From an uncultured Eubacteriales bacterium (GTDB lineage: Bacteria > Bacillota > Clostridia > Oscillospirales > CAG-272), in contig CABPZV010000090.1 of assembly GCA_902462015.1 (NCBI GenBank), forward strand, positions 1-8,353: a DNA stretch of 8,353 nt, in the 5' to 3' direction. The notes beneath the pieces are model-generated. The model saw nothing but the letters and a program-made list of their open reading frames with translations. It was not told the origin of the DNA and made no database searches. Position numbers and translations under genes: made by a program. This document shows positions 6,323 to 8,353 of the stretch, piece after piece. The first letter of the stretch is position 1, and each line of letters starts with the position of its first letter.

Positions 6323-6360
6323 ATTTAATAAGGGCTTAAACCAGAAAGGGACATTCAAAA

Positions 6361-7170
6361 TTGAAAAAATTTAACTACCATACTCATACAACCTATTGCG
6401 ACGGAAAAAATACGCCGCTTGAAATTGTACAAAAGGCACTAAAGCTTGGCATAAGCGAACTTGGCTTCTCCGGACACGCATCTATGCCGCCACTGCGCGG
6501 AGGCGATACCTCTTACTGTATGACAGTTGAAAATACAGTAAAATACCGCGAAGAAATCTTCAGGCTAAAAAAAGAATTTTCAGGCAAAATTAAAATATTC
6601 TGCGGAATCGAAAAAGACTATTATTCTTCAGACTGTTCAGACGGCTACGATTTTATAATAGGCTCCGTACATTTTATTGAGCACAACGGACGTTTTTTTG
6701 ATGTCGATTTAGATAAAAAAACAATAATTGAAGCTATTGAGCACCACTGGCACGGAAGCGCCGATGACTACGCGACAGACTACTTCGGTCTTGTAAAATC
6801 AGTTTATGAAAAAACAAAGTGCAGCATTATAGGCCATTTTGATTTGCTGACAAAATTTAATGAAAACCATGATATATTCGATGAGAAATCGGACAAATAT
6901 CTGAGTGCTGCTGAGGATGCCGTAAAAGCTCTATCAAAAAATAATATTCTCTTTGAAATCAACACCGGAGCTATTTCACGCGGATACCGTACTGCTCCTT
7001 ATCCGTCCCCTGAAATTATGAAAATGATAAAAGCGGCCGGCGGTAAGGTAACATTCTCAAGCGACTGCCATCAGGCATGTGATTTACTGTATGGATTTGA
7101 CAGCGCACTCGGCTATGCGAAAAGCTTCGGATTCGACGGTTTTTGGGGACTTGAATTACATACACTCTAA
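6361..7170 (+). CDS. PHP-domain histidinol-phosphatase (HisJ/HisK family)
   Basis: A metal-dependent phosphoesterase of the polymerase-and-histidinol-phosphatase (PHP) superfamily. Close relatives dephosphorylate histidinol phosphate in the penultimate stage of histidine synthesis. The 269-residue protein matches the family length and keeps the metal-ligand set in order: HTHTTYCDG (His7, His9), GFSGHA (His39), GIEKDYY (Glu84), GSVHFI (His104), GHFDLLTKF (His159) and SSDCHQ (Asp234, His236). EINTGAISRGYR (198-209) is a typical family stretch. The start is TTG at 6361 with GAAAGGG ten bases upstream; no nearer ATG exists. It is transcribed alone from its own promoter and has no his neighbours here, so histidinol phosphate as substrate is inferred. 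Another small sugar or amino-alcohol phosphate cannot be excluded. Confidence 0.9.
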   Translation: MKKFNYHTHTTYCDGKNTPLEIVQKALKLGISELGFSGHASMPPLRGGDTSYCMTVENTVKYREEIFRLKKEFSGKIKIFCGIEKDYYSSDCSDGYDFIIGSVHFIEHNGRFFDVDLDKKTIIEAIEHHWHGSADDYATDYFGLVKSVYEKTKCSIIGHFDLLTKFNENHDIFDEKSDKYLSAAEDAVKALSKNNILFEINTGAISRGYRTAPYPSPEIMKMIKAAGGKVTFSSDCHQACDLLYGFDSALGYAKSFGFDGFWGLELHTL

Positions 7171-7198
7171 AGGATACGGGGACATCCTGTTTTTAGTT
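7171..7198 (+). terminator. Probable short intrinsic terminator between convergent genes
   Basis: AGGAT (7171-7175) and ATCCT (7184-7188) form a 5-bp stem with an 8-base loop immediately after the phosphatase stop. A T-rich run, TTTTTAGTTTT (7190-7200), follows. The stem is short, and the tract overlaps the end of atpC on the other strand. It could help insulate the two convergent units. Confidence 0.45.
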
Positions 7199-7465
7199 TT
7201 ATTCGTCTTCAAACTCTATTTTTCCTGACGTAACTGTAACACATTCAGGCGAAACCGCAAGAAGCCCCCCGTTCGTATCTGCCGATTTTTCCGTGCCGTC
7301 CTCCAGGGTAACGCAGACAGTTCCCGGCTTTACCTCTGTAATCATCGGAACGTGACCGGCAAGCACCGCGAGATCTCCCTCGACACCGCGCAGCGTCAGC
7401 TTCTGAGCATACCCGTCAAAGATATTTCCGTACGGAGATGACAGAACTAATCTGAAATTATTCAT
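7199..7465 (-). CDS. atpC: F-type ATP synthase epsilon subunit, short form lacking the C-terminal domain
   Basis: Epsilon belongs to the central stalk of F1 and couples rotor to catalytic head; its C-terminal helices normally inhibit ATP hydrolysis. This product has only 88 residues, against about 130-140 usually. It contains a complete N-terminal beta-sandwich (SPYGNIFDGYAQKLTLRGVEGDLAVLAGH through GGLLAVSPECVTVTSG) and then stops after an acidic EFEDE tail, so the inhibitory two-helix domain is absent. The gene is not visibly broken: the stop is clean and what follows is a short spacer and the convergent gene. The ATG (7463-7465) overlaps the atpD stop as ATGA, with AGAGGA seven bases upstream, which indicates translational coupling. 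It is the last gene of the atp operon here. Confidence 0.93.
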   Translation of the reverse strand: MNNFRLVLSSPYGNIFDGYAQKLTLRGVEGDLAVLAGHVPMITEVKPGTVCVTLEDGTEKSADTNGGLLAVSPECVTVTSGKIEFEDE

Positions 7466-8353
7466 AGAGCTGTCCTCTTTGCCTTATCAACTGCCTCGTC
7501 AATTGTTCCGACAAACAAAAAGGCAGATTCCGGAAGGTCATCATGCCTGCCCTCAATAATTTCCCGAAAACCGCGTATAGTCTCGGAAAGCGGAACATAG
7601 ACACCCGGAAAGCCATTAAATTTTTCGGACACATGGAACGGCTGAGACAGAAAACGCTGGAGCTTTCTTGCCCGTCCAACAAGAAGCTTGTCTTCGTCGG
7701 ACAATTCATCCATACCCATAATTGCGATAATATCCATAAGCTCCTGGTACCGCTGAAGTATCCTCTGCACCTCACGGGCAACCGTGTAATGCTCCTCACC
7801 GAGTATTTCAGCGGAAAGTATACGGCTTGTAGACTCAAGCGGATCAACTGCCGGATAAATACCCTGCGACGAAATAGACCTTGAAAGAACTGTCGTTGCG
7901 TCGAGATGTGCAAAAGTAGTGGCCGGCGCAGGGTCTGTGAGATCGTCCGCAGGAACATAAACAGCCTGAATCGACGTAATCGAACCGTTCTTCGTAGAGG
8001 TTATTCTTTCCTGAAGCGCACCCATTTCTGTCGCAAGTGTAGGCTGATACCCAACCGCCGACGGCATACGTCCGAGCAGTGCGGAAACCTCGCTTCCTGC
8101 CTGAGTAAAGCGGAAAATATTGTCTATAAAGAGAAGCACGTCCTGTCCCTCTTTATCCCGAAAGTATTCCGCCATAGTCAGCCCGGAAAGCGCGACACGC
8201 ATTCTTGCCCCGGGCGGTTCATTCATCTGACCGTAAACAAGCGAGGTGTTTGACAGAACTCCCGACTGGCTCATTTCATTATACAGATCGTTTCCCTCAC
8301 GGGTTCTCTCTCCCACGCCCGTAAATACCGACAGTCCCCCGTGCTCCTTTGCG
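7462..8353 (-). CDS. atpD: F-type ATP synthase beta subunit, C-terminal 296 residues, cut by window edge
   Basis: The beta subunit carries the catalytic nucleotide sites of the F1 head at the inner face of the membrane. The frame enters from the window end with AKEHGGLSVFTGVGERTREG and runs to TGA at 7462-7464. The N-terminal barrel and the Walker A loop lie outside. Visible motifs are GERTREGND (catalytic Glu region), the Walker B strand DVLLFIDNIFRF, LLGRMPSAVGYQPTLATEMG, VPADDLTDPAPATTFAHLDATTVLSR, IYPAVDPLESTSR and the lever segment MDELSDEDK. Full subunits have about 465 residues, so roughly two thirds is present and intact. The beta-epsilon order is the normal bacterial operon end. Nothing visible separates proton from sodium coupling, which resides in subunit c. 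Confidence 0.98.
   Translation of the reverse strand, partial: AKEHGGLSVFTGVGERTREGNDLYNEMSQSGVLSNTSLVYGQMNEPPGARMRVALSGLTMAEYFRDKEGQDVLLFIDNIFRFTQAGSEVSALLGRMPSAVGYQPTLATEMGALQERITSTKNGSITSIQAVYVPADDLTDPAPATTFAHLDATTVLSRSISSQGIYPAVDPLESTSRILSAEILGEEHYTVAREVQRILQRYQELMDIIAIMGMDELSDEDKLLVGRARKLQRFLSQPFHVSEKFNGFPGVYVPLSETIRGFREIIEGRHDDLPESAFLFVGTIDEAVDKAKRTAL

Noticed and set aside
7458..8253. Further open frames overlapping atpD in other frames and on the plus strand
   Set aside because: atpD motifs fill this stretch completely in the chosen frame; the others are shadows with no recognisable protein.
1..8353. Search for CRISPR repeats, insertion sequences, tRNA or rRNA, toxin-antitoxin pairs or phage genes
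   Set aside because: No spaced repeats, transposase or integrase motifs, cloverleaf-like segments or small paired genes were seen on either strand.

Overview
The window looks like part of the chromosome of an anaerobic, spore-forming, low-to-moderate GC Firmicute, most likely a clostridial (Oscillospiraceae/Ruminococcaceae-like) bacterium. This rests on two sporulation proteins (a CwlD-type amidase and the SpoIVB protease), Gram-positive ribosome binding sites, frequent TTG/GTG starts, and AT-rich sigma-A promoters between compact genes. It is inference from gene content; no species can be named. No mobile element, CRISPR array, tRNA, rRNA or phage gene is visible.

Layout: positions 1-4393 carry five minus-strand genes. 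In their direction of transcription these are pepD (M20 dipeptidase), a ZnuA-like metal-binding lipoprotein, an unrecognised membrane protein of about 203 residues, a cwlD-type amidase, and the first 56 codons of radA, which is cut by the window edge. The membrane protein has a good sigma-A promoter of its own. The amidase has a sequence resembling a sigma-E promoter, fitting a mother-cell sporulation role.

Positions 4394-4801 form an AT-rich divergent intergenic region between pepD and spoIVB. It holds a candidate sigma-G-like promoter, a 9-bp direct repeat and a long stem-loop just before the likely spoIVB start. spoIVB (plus) ends at a very strong intrinsic terminator with an 18-bp stem. 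A PHP-family histidinol-phosphatase-like gene follows, with a near-consensus extended -10 promoter. It converges on the 3' end of the F-type ATP synthase operon (minus), of which atpC and most of atpD are visible.

Functionally this is housekeeping plus sporulation: peptide breakdown, metal capture, spore cortex modification, recombination repair, the forespore-to-mother-cell checkpoint protease, a phosphatase, and ATP synthesis. I found no convincing undescribed multi-gene system. The points most worth a second look are the structured spoIVB leader, the sigma-E-like element that resets the cwlD start, the epsilon subunit lacking its C-terminal helical domain, the palindrome in front of the orphan metal-binding lipoprotein, and the unrecognised membrane protein.
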